DNA from: Bacteroidales bacterium
Lineage (GTDB): Bacteria; Bacteroidota; Bacteroidia; Bacteroidales; UBA3824
Direction of reading: 5' to 3'
Assembly: GCA_016293845.1 (NCBI GenBank)
Contig: JAEDDH010000014.1
Span: 34,467 to 98,466, forward strand
Length of the DNA stretch: 64,000 bases
Within the stretch, counting starts at the first letter, position 1; every line of letters starts with the position of its first letter. Position numbers and translations under genes: made by a program. This document shows, one piece after another, positions 26,758-34,536 of this stretch. The notes under the pieces are model-generated. The model worked only from the letters and a program-made list of their open reading frames with translations. It did not search any database and was not told the DNA's origin.

Positions 26758-27362
26758 TATTTTGCGCCGTAGAGTACGGGGTTGAGGTTGGGGTCGTTGT
26801 ACATTTTCATTTGTTTGTAAACTTTCATATACTTACGTCCCGCTGCAATATCATCTAAAAGTTGGTCAATGGCAGTGCCGAGGTCTTTTTTCTGTTCCAA
26901 AAGGACGTTCAACTTATTCTGACACTGAGCCTTATGGTCGGCTGATACATCGTTGCGGCTTACCTGCTCTTGCATGTGATAAATTTTGAGAGCAAGAATG
27001 CTAAAACGGTCGACAGCCCAAGCCGGTGATTCTGTGTTGATTACAGCATTGTCGGCAATTTTTACACCTTTATATTTATCAAGAAAATAACTGTCGATAA
27101 GTTCCACGAGGTCGGTGCGGTCTTGGTTGCTCTTGTCGATACGGCGTTTGATTTTGAGCGCCTCCACGGGGTCGATTTCAGGGTTGCGGATAATATCTTC
27201 CAAATGCCACTGAACAGTGTCGATCCAGTTTTTGAGATAGAGGTAATACTCTATTGTTTTGATTTGAAACGGATTAGCGATAGGAGTATCCACATCGTCG
27301 TGTTTATGATAATCGGCAATAGATTGCTCGAATATTTTCCAAGAATTTTCGGTAAATGTCAT
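26757..27362 (-). CDS. DUF4254 domain protein
   Basis: The 201-residue protein matches the Bacteroidetes DUF4254 family (FEQSIADYHKHDDVD, NPF....IEYYLYLKNWIDTVQWHLEDIIRNP). It is predicted to be soluble and mostly helical, with no signal peptide. Family members commonly neighbour heptosyltransferase genes, as here, and a role in lipopolysaccharide assembly is inferred. A TATCTTTG -7 box lies at 27392-27399 on the minus strand. Confidence 0.88.
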   Translation of the reverse strand: MTFTENSWKIFEQSIADYHKHDDVDTPIANPFQIKTIEYYLYLKNWIDTVQWHLEDIIRNPEIDPVEALKIKRRIDKSNQDRTDLVELIDSYFLDKYKGVKIADNAVINTESPAWAVDRFSILALKIYHMQEQVSRNDVSADHKAQCQNKLNVLLEQKKDLGTAIDQLLDDIAAGRKYMKVYKQMKMYNDPNLNPVLYGAK

Positions 27363-27391
27363 AACTATATGTTTATTGTTTATTTATGGGG

Positions 27392-27399
27392 CAAAGATA
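27392..27399 (-). promoter_or_regulatory. TATCTTTG -7 box for DUF4254-glycosyltransferase pair
   Basis: This is a perfect TAnnTTTG on the minus strand, 30 bases before the DUF4254 start codon. Confidence 0.6.
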
Positions 27400-27454
27400 A
27401 TAAAATTTATTTATTCCATAAAAAAATAACTACGTACAGAAGTGACGCACGAAA

Positions 27455-27524
27455 ATCCCCAGACACCAGCACCGCACAAGGCGGCTTGGTGTCTGGGGAT
27501 ACAGAGATACCGTCTTCCAGACGG
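27455..27524 (-). repeat. Paired-hairpin repeat element, copy B
   Basis: On the minus strand it reads CCGTCT-GGA-AGACGG (27524-27510), TATCTCT spacer, then a 14-base-pair hairpin (27500-27487 with 27468-27455). The first 22 bases match copy A (25413-25479) exactly. The long stem differs from copy A at several positions in both arms, keeping the pairing. It sits inside the remains of a GLUG-type surface protein gene. Confidence 0.8.
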
Positions 27525-27760
27525 CTATTTTTCCGGGATGTTTTTGCTTCAGTACCTACCATTGTTGAAACTCTGATGTTGGCAGCAAGTTTCACTGTTT
27601 TACCTGCATAGGTTTCGCCATTTGACACTGACAAGGCAAAGGCATCCCAATCAGCGGCAGATGATATTGTGAGATCTTGGGCGGATACTGTGAGATCAAA
27701 TCGAACAAAAACAAATACCAACAATCTTATCCGCAATGATATAAATATCTTTCGTATCAT
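27525..27760 (-). pseudogene. 5' remnant of a GLUG-type surface protein gene
   Basis: A start at 27760 gives a signal peptide ending TVSAQ, then ISSAADWDAFALSVSNGETYAGKTVKLAANI and VSTMVGTEA. That is the typical beginning of Bacteroidetes GLUG/InlB-like surface proteins, which normally go on for hundreds of residues. Here homology stops after about 70 residues at the paired-hairpin repeat, and the frame closes at 27407. The body of the gene is missing. Confidence 0.7.
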
Positions 27761-27780
27761 AATTGCAATCTTTTTAAAAA

Positions 27781-27815
27781 CCATTTGCAGATGGTATTAA
27801 CATATCTGCAAATGG
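27781..27815 (-). terminator. Rho-independent terminator
   Basis: CCATTTGCAGAT (27781-27792) pairs perfectly with ATCTGCAAATGG (27804-27815). The minus strand then runs into TTTTT. It lies 23 bases past the end of the interrupted gene 27838-28650. Confidence 0.8.
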
Positions 27816-27837
27816 CTTTATATAAACATTTTAATTT

Positions 27838-28650
27838 TTACTTTTTACAATAGAAACGTATTGCAGAATCAATATCAGCAATATCCTTAATTTCGGTGTC
27901 TCCATCGTTTATCAGTCTGAAACTGTCTTCACCAATAGCTTCTCTCAACATTGAGAAAGTTTTACGCTGTAAGTCAATAATTTCGGCTGCAAAATTACGG
28001 ACGGTTTCTTCTGAAAGGTTGTATTGCCGTCTTATGGATGAAAAGCCATATTTAGAAGGAATGTTGCTAATGTTGCTAAGCCAAAATTGCAAAACAGTTC
28101 TAATTTTTGACTGGTCAAAACTTATACTATAATGGTCAAATATTTCTGACGCTGAGTTTTGCAGACGTTCAATTTCTTTAGCAGAGTCGTCCTCAATATA
28201 ATTATTATATTTCTCCATTACAGGTTGCAATGTATTTTTATACCAATCACAGTAGTTTAGTCCTAATTTGGTGTACAAGAAACATGACAGACAATATCCT
28301 TTTGGATGATAGCCTTTTATTATAAAATCTCCGCTTACAGGGAATATGAAACGGTTAGCTGCTTGATGACATACACCATCTACTAAATAAAGCATATTGG
28401 TAAAATCATTCCTCGTTGTGGAAGTTTCAATGCTGCAAACTTCACCTTTGTTTTTCCATTCTCGTCTCCACTATACTTCATCTTCTGCAACAAGTCTACC
28501 CCACTTGTAGGTAGTGTCTCTATTTTCATCGCCTGAATGTTTTCTGCAATAGATTGCAGTATTGTTTTGGCAAATAAATTCTCCGTTTCCACTTTTCTTT
28601 GCTGATTCTTGTATAGTTGTTTTGCCTTCGTCAATGATGGCTATATATTT
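27838..28650 (-). pseudogene. Interrupted gene of unknown family
   Basis: A 185-codon frame from ATG 28395 encodes a protein with Cys and His scattered near its start (GVCHQAANRF, GYHPKGYCLSCFLY) and a helical C-terminal half. The same frame is open upstream to 28650 except for a single TAG (28473-28471), and its translation there also looks natural (IIDEGKTTIQESAKKSG, GEVCSIETSTTRNDF). No ATG opens this longer frame. A TATTTTTG box sits at 28670-28677. I read it as one gene of about 270 codons spoiled by a nonsense codon and a damaged start. A second frame (28634-28383, TTG start) also stays open and cannot be excluded. I do not recognise the family. Confidence 0.5.
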
Positions 28651-28669
28651 CTATAAGATTAATTACGAG

Positions 28670-28677
28670 CAAAAATA
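28670..28677 (-). promoter_or_regulatory. TATTTTTG -7 box for interrupted gene
   Basis: This is a perfect TAnnTTTG on the minus strand, about 20 bases before the open part of the interrupted gene 27838-28650. It marks the true 5' end even though no ATG follows. Confidence 0.5.
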
Positions 28678-28828
28678 CCAATGTTTCAAACAAAGTGTTA
28701 CATTGATTGATGTGTCAAATATAGGGGAAAATTGGGAGATGGAGAAATGTTTTGGGGATTTTTTATAATTTAAACTATCCCCAAAACTGTATTCACCTCG
28801 TCAACTGGTGCAAATATTTATCTCAAAA

Positions 28829-29713
28829 TTAATTACCCCATCTTTGGGTGATTCCGCCATACGAATCCACTCTTCTGTCGCGGAAATAGGGCCAAATGCG
28901 CCTAACGGTTTCCATCTGTTTGAGGTCGATGTCGGCGTATACTATTTCTTCTTTGTTTAACGAGGCTTGGGCTATGATTTCGCCCTGAGGACCAGCCACA
29001 AACGAACTGCCCCAAAAACAGATGCCTTCGCTGTGTTCTTCGTGTTTTTCAAAGCCCACACGGTTTACAGCCGCCACAAAAATACCGTTGGCAACGGCGT
29101 GTCCGCGCTGCACTGCTATCCACGATTCGCGCTGACGGTTGCCGTCTTCGCCCTCCTCGCTCGGAAGCCAGCCCACTGCGGTGGGATAAAACAGCACGTC
29201 GGGACCTTGCATTGCGGTTAATCGCGCCGCCTCGGGAAACCATTGATCCCAACAGATAAGCACGCCCACACGTCCAAACTTAGTGTTGTGAGCCTTGTAG
29301 CCGAGGTCGCCCGGGGTGAAATAAAATTTTTCGTAAAAACAGGGGTCGTCGGGAATGTGCATTTTGCGGTAAAAGCCTGCCATTGAGCCGTCGGCATCTA
29401 AAATCATTGCGCTATTGTGATATACGGCAGTGCTGCGTTTTTCAAAAAAGGGAACCACTATGGCGCAACCGAGTTTGGCAGCAAGTTTTGAAAATGTCTG
29501 ATACGATGGACCGTTTTCCACCTCCTCGGCAAAGTCGAAATAGTCAATATTTTCGCTCTGACAGAAGTAAAACGAGGAGTAAAGTTCGGGCAAACAGATT
29601 ACATTTGCACCCTTACGTGCTGCCTCGGTAATGTACTCAACGCACTTGGCGGAGTTGGTTTCACGGTTGCCGTCGAGGTTGAGTTGCACTAATGCTATTT
29701 TGTATTTATTCAT
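28829..29713 (-). CDS. aguB: N-carbamoylputrescine amidase
   Basis: The 294-residue nitrilase-superfamily enzyme hydrolyses N-carbamoylputrescine to putrescine. The catalytic Glu (CLPELYSS), Lys (FYRKMHIPDD) and Cys (VLICWDQWFPEAARL) are all visible, and the end YFRDRRVDSYGGITQRWG is typical of AguB. It works with the agmatine deiminase at 31122-32168. Its start overlaps the stop of the deoxynucleoside kinase gene by four bases. Confidence 0.93.
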   Translation of the reverse strand: MNKYKIALVQLNLDGNRETNSAKCVEYITEAARKGANVICLPELYSSFYFCQSENIDYFDFAEEVENGPSYQTFSKLAAKLGCAIVVPFFEKRSTAVYHNSAMILDADGSMAGFYRKMHIPDDPCFYEKFYFTPGDLGYKAHNTKFGRVGVLICWDQWFPEAARLTAMQGPDVLFYPTAVGWLPSEEGEDGNRQRESWIAVQRGHAVANGIFVAAVNRVGFEKHEEHSEGICFWGSSFVAGPQGEIIAQASLNKEEIVYADIDLKQMETVRRIWPYFRDRRVDSYGGITQRWGN

Positions 29714-30315
29714 TTTAAAGTATTATCAATCAATGTTATAAGTTTATCAAAATCCTCTGGGCGGTTGGGGAAATTTAGATTGTCGATGTCAACAGTAAGT
29801 ATTTTGCCAAGTTTATAGTTCGACGTCCACTTTTCGTATTTTGCGTTGAGGCGGGTGAGGTATTCGGGACTAATGCCTTGCTCGTAAGCTCTGCCACGTT
29901 TGCGAATTTGTTCTAAAAGTGTTGACACATTGGCTTTTAAATAAATCAACAAATCGGGCGGCGAAATGAGCGAACTCATTTTCTCAAACATTCCGAGATA
30001 GTTTTCAAAATCGCGTGTATCCAATAGGCGCATATCGTGAAGGTTTTCGGCAAAAACGTATGCGTCTTCGTAGATGGTGCGGTCTTGAATCACGTTTCGT
30101 CCCGACTTGCGGATGTCGATAATCTCGCCCAAACGGCTCTGCATAAAGTAAATCTGCAAGTTAAACGCCCAACGATCCATATCTTCGTAAAAGTTGTTGA
30201 GATATGGATTTACCTCCGCATCCTCAAAATGCGCCTCCCAATTGTAGTGCTGGGCAAGAAGGTTGGCAAGTGTGGTTTTGCCCGAACCAATATTGCCTGC
30301 AATTGCTATGTGCAT
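29710..30315 (-). CDS. Deoxynucleoside kinase
   Basis: The 201-residue enzyme phosphorylates deoxynucleosides for salvage. It shows a P-loop IAGNIGSGKTTLA, WAFNLQIYFMQSRL and the DRTIYEDAYVF motif of the dNK/deoxyadenosine kinase family. A lid-like RKRGRAYE segment follows. Substrate preference cannot be set from the sequence. It is upstream of aguB with a four-base overlap. Confidence 0.9.
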   Translation of the reverse strand: MHIAIAGNIGSGKTTLANLLAQHYNWEAHFEDAEVNPYLNNFYEDMDRWAFNLQIYFMQSRLGEIIDIRKSGRNVIQDRTIYEDAYVFAENLHDMRLLDTRDFENYLGMFEKMSSLISPPDLLIYLKANVSTLLEQIRKRGRAYEQGISPEYLTRLNAKYEKWTSNYKLGKILTVDIDNLNFPNRPEDFDKLITLIDNTLK

Positions 30316-30428
30316 AGTTATCAGTCTTTTATAATGTGTTAGAATATAGGTTGAGTATCAGTTGTAATATTTGGTAAAATTAATAAATAGATTTTATAAA
30401 ACGGATTTTTCTTGAAAAGATTTGTTTA

Positions 30429-30436
30429 TAAATTTG
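30429..30436 (+). promoter_or_regulatory. TAAATTTG -7 box for rpe
   Basis: This is a perfect TAnnTTTG match 18 bases before the rpe ATG at 30455. Its position supports that start over the in-frame ATG at 30422. Confidence 0.6.
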
Positions 30437-30454
30437 CAAAAAATTTTTTTCGAG

Positions 30455-31129
30455 ATGAACACAAACAAAATATTGGTCTCACCGTCGATTTTGGCGGCCG
30501 ACCACGCAAATATTCAGCAAGAAATTGAACGCGTTAACCGCAGTGGTGCCGACTGGGTGCACGTAGACATTATGGACGGTGTTTTTGTGCCAAATATGTC
30601 GTTTGGATTCCCGATTGTGAAGGCCACAAAAAAACATTCGCAACTACCTTTGGATGTACATCTTATGATTGTTAATTCGCAAAACTACATTCAGGAGTTT
30701 ATTAATGCAGGTGCCGACATACTTACCATTCATTACGAGGCAGTTACGCACCTTCACCGTGCTATCTGGCAAATCAAAAACGCCGGAGCAAAGGCTGGTG
30801 TGGCACTCAATCCGTCAACGCCCGTTTCGATGCTCGAAGAAATTATCCAAGACGTTGATATGGTGTTGATTATGACAGTTAATCCGGGTTTTGGAGGTCA
30901 AAAGTTTATCGAAAACTCGTATTCTAAGATTATGCGCTGCAAAGAGCTAATACTCAAACGAAACAGCAATGCCCTGATTGAGGTAGACGGCGGAGTGGAG
31001 AGCCACAACGCAGCCAAACTGATTAATGCCGGAGTAGACGTGATGGTGGCAGGCAGTTATATTTTCGGCGCAAAAGATTACGCCGAAAACGTTAAACTGC
31101 TAAAATATCCTATTGAAAACGCTATCTAA
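30455..31129 (+). CDS. rpe: Ribulose-phosphate 3-epimerase
   Basis: The enzyme interconverts ribulose 5-phosphate and xylulose 5-phosphate. Motifs are VSPSILAADHANI, HVDIMDGVFVPNMSFG, DVHLMI, MTVNPGFGGQKFI and EVDGGV. I use the ATG at 30455 (224 residues). An ATG at 30422 would lie ahead of the TAAATTTG promoter box and add an atypical N terminus. It is alone on the plus strand between the two agmatine-pathway genes. Confidence 0.95.
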   Translation: MNTNKILVSPSILAADHANIQQEIERVNRSGADWVHVDIMDGVFVPNMSFGFPIVKATKKHSQLPLDVHLMIVNSQNYIQEFINAGADILTIHYEAVTHLHRAIWQIKNAGAKAGVALNPSTPVSMLEEIIQDVDMVLIMTVNPGFGGQKFIENSYSKIMRCKELILKRNSNALIEVDGGVESHNAAKLINAGVDVMVAGSYIFGAKDYAENVKLLKYPIENAI

Positions 31130-32168
31130 GTTCGTGACTGAGGCAGTGGAGCGAGCCTAATCCCCAAATAATGTCGACACAATGTATGCCTATCACCTTG
31201 CGGTCGGGAAACTGACTTGCAATGATGTCGAGGGCTATTCGGTCGTTGGGGTCGTTGAATGTAGGCACAAGCACTGCATTGTTGGTAATCAAGAAGTTGG
31301 CGTAACTTGCCGGCAATCGCAAATTGCGGAAACATACCGTGCCGGGCATTGGAAGTTCCACAATTTTGATGGGCTTGCCATTTTCGAGGCGTGCTTTTTT
31401 CAACCGCTTGTAGTTGTCTTCAAGTGCGGCATAGTTAACATCGCCGGGGTCGTGAGTGCGGCAGAGAAGCACTGTGGACTGATTTACAAAACGGCAGAAA
31501 TCGTCGATGTGTCCGTGAGTGTCGTCGCCGTTGATGCCGCGTCCAAGCCAAATAACATTGGTAACGCCAAAATATTTTCTAAATATCTCCTCGTAATCCT
31601 TTTTGGTAAAGCCGGGATTGCGCACTTGCTCGGTATCGCTCATAAGGCATTCTTCGGTGCAGAGTAGTGAACCACAGCCGTTTACATCAATTGCTCCTCC
31701 CTCCAAAACCACACGGCGGCGGTTGTAGACAGGTTGCAAAAATGGCTCTTCAAGAACCTTGGAAATAAACTGCGGCACAAAATCGTCGGCACGGCAGTAA
31801 GTGTAGCGAGCCCAATTATTAAACTTAAAGTCAAGAATCACAGGCTTTTGGTTCTCGTCCAACACGGTGATAGGACCGCTGTCGCGCATCCACACACGGG
31901 GTGCGGAATATTCCACCATATTGATTTCGGGCATATTGGCGGCGGAATCTTCGAGCATCTGAGTTACAATTTCACGATGTTCGGCATCTGCAACCAACAG
32001 AGTAACAGGCACATTAAACGAAAGTTTCTTAACAAACTCCACAAACGCCCATTTTACGGTGTTGAGTTTTCCGGGGAAGTCCTTGCTGTTGTAAGGAAAC
32101 AGGATAAGAACCGAACGCTGCTGTTCCCATTCGGCGGGAAGTCGGTATTGGTGGTTTTCTACTTGCAT
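31122..32168 (-). CDS. aguA: Agmatine deiminase
   Basis: The 348-residue enzyme converts agmatine to N-carbamoylputrescine and ammonia. It shows MRDSGPITV, VVLEGGAIDVNG, the HGHIDDFCRF motif and the catalytic Cys in GLGSLHCLSHE. It overlaps the 3' end of mrp by ten bases and follows it in an operon started by serB. Together with aguB it gives a complete agmatine-to-putrescine route within 3.5 kb. Confidence 0.94.
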   Translation of the reverse strand: MQVENHQYRLPAEWEQQRSVLILFPYNSKDFPGKLNTVKWAFVEFVKKLSFNVPVTLLVADAEHREIVTQMLEDSAANMPEINMVEYSAPRVWMRDSGPITVLDENQKPVILDFKFNNWARYTYCRADDFVPQFISKVLEEPFLQPVYNRRRVVLEGGAIDVNGCGSLLCTEECLMSDTEQVRNPGFTKKDYEEIFRKYFGVTNVIWLGRGINGDDTHGHIDDFCRFVNQSTVLLCRTHDPGDVNYAALEDNYKRLKKARLENGKPIKIVELPMPGTVCFRNLRLPASYANFLITNNAVLVPTFNDPNDRIALDIIASQFPDRKVIGIHCVDIIWGLGSLHCLSHELR

Positions 32169-33202
32169 TTTTTGATAACGTTTTGTGCCAATGATTCAAA
32201 ATACTGAGCCTGAATGCTGTTGTTGTCGAGCACGGCAGGACGTCCGTTGTCGCCGCTTTCGCAAATGCTCTGTACAAGAGGCACTTGGGCTATAATGTCG
32301 ATACCGTATTTTTCAGAAATAGCCTTGTTGCCCTCTTTGCCAAATATATAGTACTTATTATTAGGCAGTTCGGCGGGCGTAAACCAAGCCATATTTTCTA
32401 CAATGCCAAGAATCGGAATGTTGATTTTGTCGTTGCGGAACATATTTATGCCCTTGACCACGTCGGCAATTGCCACCTGCTGAGGTGTGGAAACAATGAT
32501 TGCGCCTTTGAGCGTAATATTTTGCACCACAGTAAGATGAATATCGCTTGTTCCGGGAGGAAGGTCGAACAGAAGGTAATCTAACGCGCCCCAGTCGCCA
32601 TCGTTGATAATCTGGTTGAGCATATTCGACGCCATAGGTCCGCGCCAGATAACAGGACTTTCGGGGTCAACAAAAAATCCCATCGAGAGTATCTTAACGC
32701 CGTATTTTTCAACGGGAACAATCCAACTTTTATCGCCCTCTTGACGCACGCCCGGATGCTCGTCTTCTACGCCAAACATTTTTGGAATAGAGGGTCCAAA
32801 CACGTCGGCATCTATCAATCCCACTTTGTAGCCTTGTTTGGCAAGCGCGGCAGCGAGGTTTGCGGTAACGGTACTTTTGCCTACCCCACCCTTGCCCGAC
32901 GATACGGCTATGATGTTTTCAACGTCTTTGAGCGGGACGGTTTTTTCGGCAGGCTGAGGAGTATCTTCCTCAACGTAGGTTTCCACATTGATTTCGGGGT
33001 TGAGTTGGTTTTGAATCACCTGACGAATAGCCTTGCGAAAAGAGTTTTGAAGCGGCTTAACGGCGTGGTTAATTTTAAGATAAACCTCTACACCGTTTTG
33101 TGTAATAGCCACACGGTCTACAATACCCGACTCCACTATATCCTTGTGGTTCTGCGGGTTGATGATGTTTTTTAATGCTGATAAAATATCTTGCTCTGTC
33201 AT
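32159..33202 (-). CDS. Mrp/ApbC-family iron-sulfur carrier ATPase
   Basis: The 347-residue protein has an N-terminal MIP18/FSCA domain (about 1-90) and a deviant Walker A P-loop NTPase, SSGKGGVGKSTV. Further motifs are DADVFGPSIPKMFG, and DYLLFDLPPGTSDIHLTV near the middle. It probably carries and delivers Fe-S clusters. A CxxC pair common in this family is not obvious here. It lies 18 bases after serB. Confidence 0.92.
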   Translation of the reverse strand: MTEQDILSALKNIINPQNHKDIVESGIVDRVAITQNGVEVYLKINHAVKPLQNSFRKAIRQVIQNQLNPEINVETYVEEDTPQPAEKTVPLKDVENIIAVSSGKGGVGKSTVTANLAAALAKQGYKVGLIDADVFGPSIPKMFGVEDEHPGVRQEGDKSWIVPVEKYGVKILSMGFFVDPESPVIWRGPMASNMLNQIINDGDWGALDYLLFDLPPGTSDIHLTVVQNITLKGAIIVSTPQQVAIADVVKGINMFRNDKINIPILGIVENMAWFTPAELPNNKYYIFGKEGNKAISEKYGIDIIAQVPLVQSICESGDNGRPAVLDNNSIQAQYFESLAQNVIKKCK

Positions 33203-33220
33203 AACTAACTAATTTTCAAA

Positions 33221-34471
33221 TTATTTGTTCTCCTCAATATACGAATCCTTGAATCCGAGCATATACAGCACGCCGTCCATACCGATAGACGAAATCGACT
33301 GTTTGGCGTTTTCCTTTACCTTGGGTTTGGCGTGGAATGCAATACCGAGACCAGCGCAGTTGAGCATCGGAAGGTCGTTGGCACCGTCACCTACGGCAAT
33401 AACTTGTTGAAGGTTAAGGTTTTCGATTTGGGCAATAAGTTTTAGAAGTTCGGCTTTGCGTTTACCGTCTACAATTTCGCCCACATAGTTGCCAGTGAGT
33501 TTGCCGTCAACGATTTCAAGTTCGTTGGCGTACACAAAATCGAGGTTGAACTTCTGTTTTAGATAGTTGCCAAAATAGTTGAAACCGCCGGAGAGGATGG
33601 CGATTTTGTAGCCGTATTGTTTAAGAATTTTGAGTGTGCGTTCTGCGCCTTCGGTAATAGGCAGGTTTTCGGCAATCTCTTTCATTACGCTTTCGTCCAA
33701 GCCTTTGAGCAGCGACACGCGACGTTTGAAACTTTCGCAAAAATCAATTTCGCCCCTCATAGCCGATTCGGTGATGGCTTTTACCTGATCGCCTACGCCC
33801 GCACGCATTGCAAGTTCATCGATAACTTCGGTTTGAATAAGTGTGGAATCCATATCGAAACATACCAAACGGCGGTTGCGGCGGTAGAGGTTGTCCTCTT
33901 GAAACGAAATATCGTAGCCCCGTTCTCTTGAAAGACGCATAAACTCGCTCTGCAACATAGGTTTATCCTTTGGCGTACCACGCACCGACATCTCCACACA
34001 GGCGCGGGTAAGATGCTGTTCGCCATTGTCGGTTAATGGGATACGTCCTGTAAGACGTGTAATGGCATCGATATTGAGGCTTTGTTCGGCAAGCACTTTC
34101 GATACGTCGGCAATAAGTGCGGCAGAAATTTTGCGTCCGAGGAGGGTTACAATATAGCGGTTTTTGCCCTGCATCGACACCCATTTTTCGTATTCGGCAA
34201 TCGACACTGGCGAAAATCTTACTTGCACGCCCATTTCGCTCGACGAAAAGAGCATCTCTTTTAATATGTTTCCCGACTGGCTTTGGTCGCTGATAAACAT
34301 TATGCCAAGCGACAGCGAGTTGTGAATATCTGCCTGACCAATATCAAGGATTGTGGCACCGTATTGTGCTATAATTCCTGCAAGGCGCGATGTAAGCCCC
34401 GGTTTGTCTTCGCCGGTAATCGCCGCCATAATAATTTCCTTATTTTCAAGGTTATCTGAAAGGTTTTCCAT
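33221..34471 (-). CDS. serB: Phosphoserine phosphatase with N-terminal ACT domains
   Basis: The 416-residue enzyme removes phosphate from phosphoserine in serine synthesis. Residues about 10-180 form two ACT-like regulatory domains (AAITGEDKPGLTSRLAGII). The HAD domain has CFDMDSTLIQTEVIDELA, ILSGGFNYFG and VGDGANDLPML. ACT domains suggest feedback by serine or another amino acid. It leads serB-mrp-aguA with a TACTTTTG box upstream. Confidence 0.94.
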   Translation of the reverse strand: MENLSDNLENKEIIMAAITGEDKPGLTSRLAGIIAQYGATILDIGQADIHNSLSLGIMFISDQSQSGNILKEMLFSSSEMGVQVRFSPVSIAEYEKWVSMQGKNRYIVTLLGRKISAALIADVSKVLAEQSLNIDAITRLTGRIPLTDNGEQHLTRACVEMSVRGTPKDKPMLQSEFMRLSRERGYDISFQEDNLYRRNRRLVCFDMDSTLIQTEVIDELAMRAGVGDQVKAITESAMRGEIDFCESFKRRVSLLKGLDESVMKEIAENLPITEGAERTLKILKQYGYKIAILSGGFNYFGNYLKQKFNLDFVYANELEIVDGKLTGNYVGEIVDGKRKAELLKLIAQIENLNLQQVIAVGDGANDLPMLNCAGLGIAFHAKPKVKENAKQSISSIGMDGVLYMLGFKDSYIEENK

Positions 34472-34494
34472 TTGCGTAGATTATGATATTGGCG

Positions 34495-34502
34495 CAAAAG
34501 TA
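34495..34502 (-). promoter_or_regulatory. TACTTTTG -7 box for serB operon
   Basis: This is a perfect TAnnTTTG on the minus strand, 24 bases before the serB start codon. Confidence 0.6.
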
Positions 34503-34536
34503 AATAATAATTCCGAGTTAAAGAATTAATAAGGCA

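Noticed and set aside
27838..28395. Possible CRISPR Cas8-like fragment (Cys-rich GYHPKGYCLSC)
   Set aside because: Resemblance is vague, there is no repeat array and there are no other cas genes in the window.
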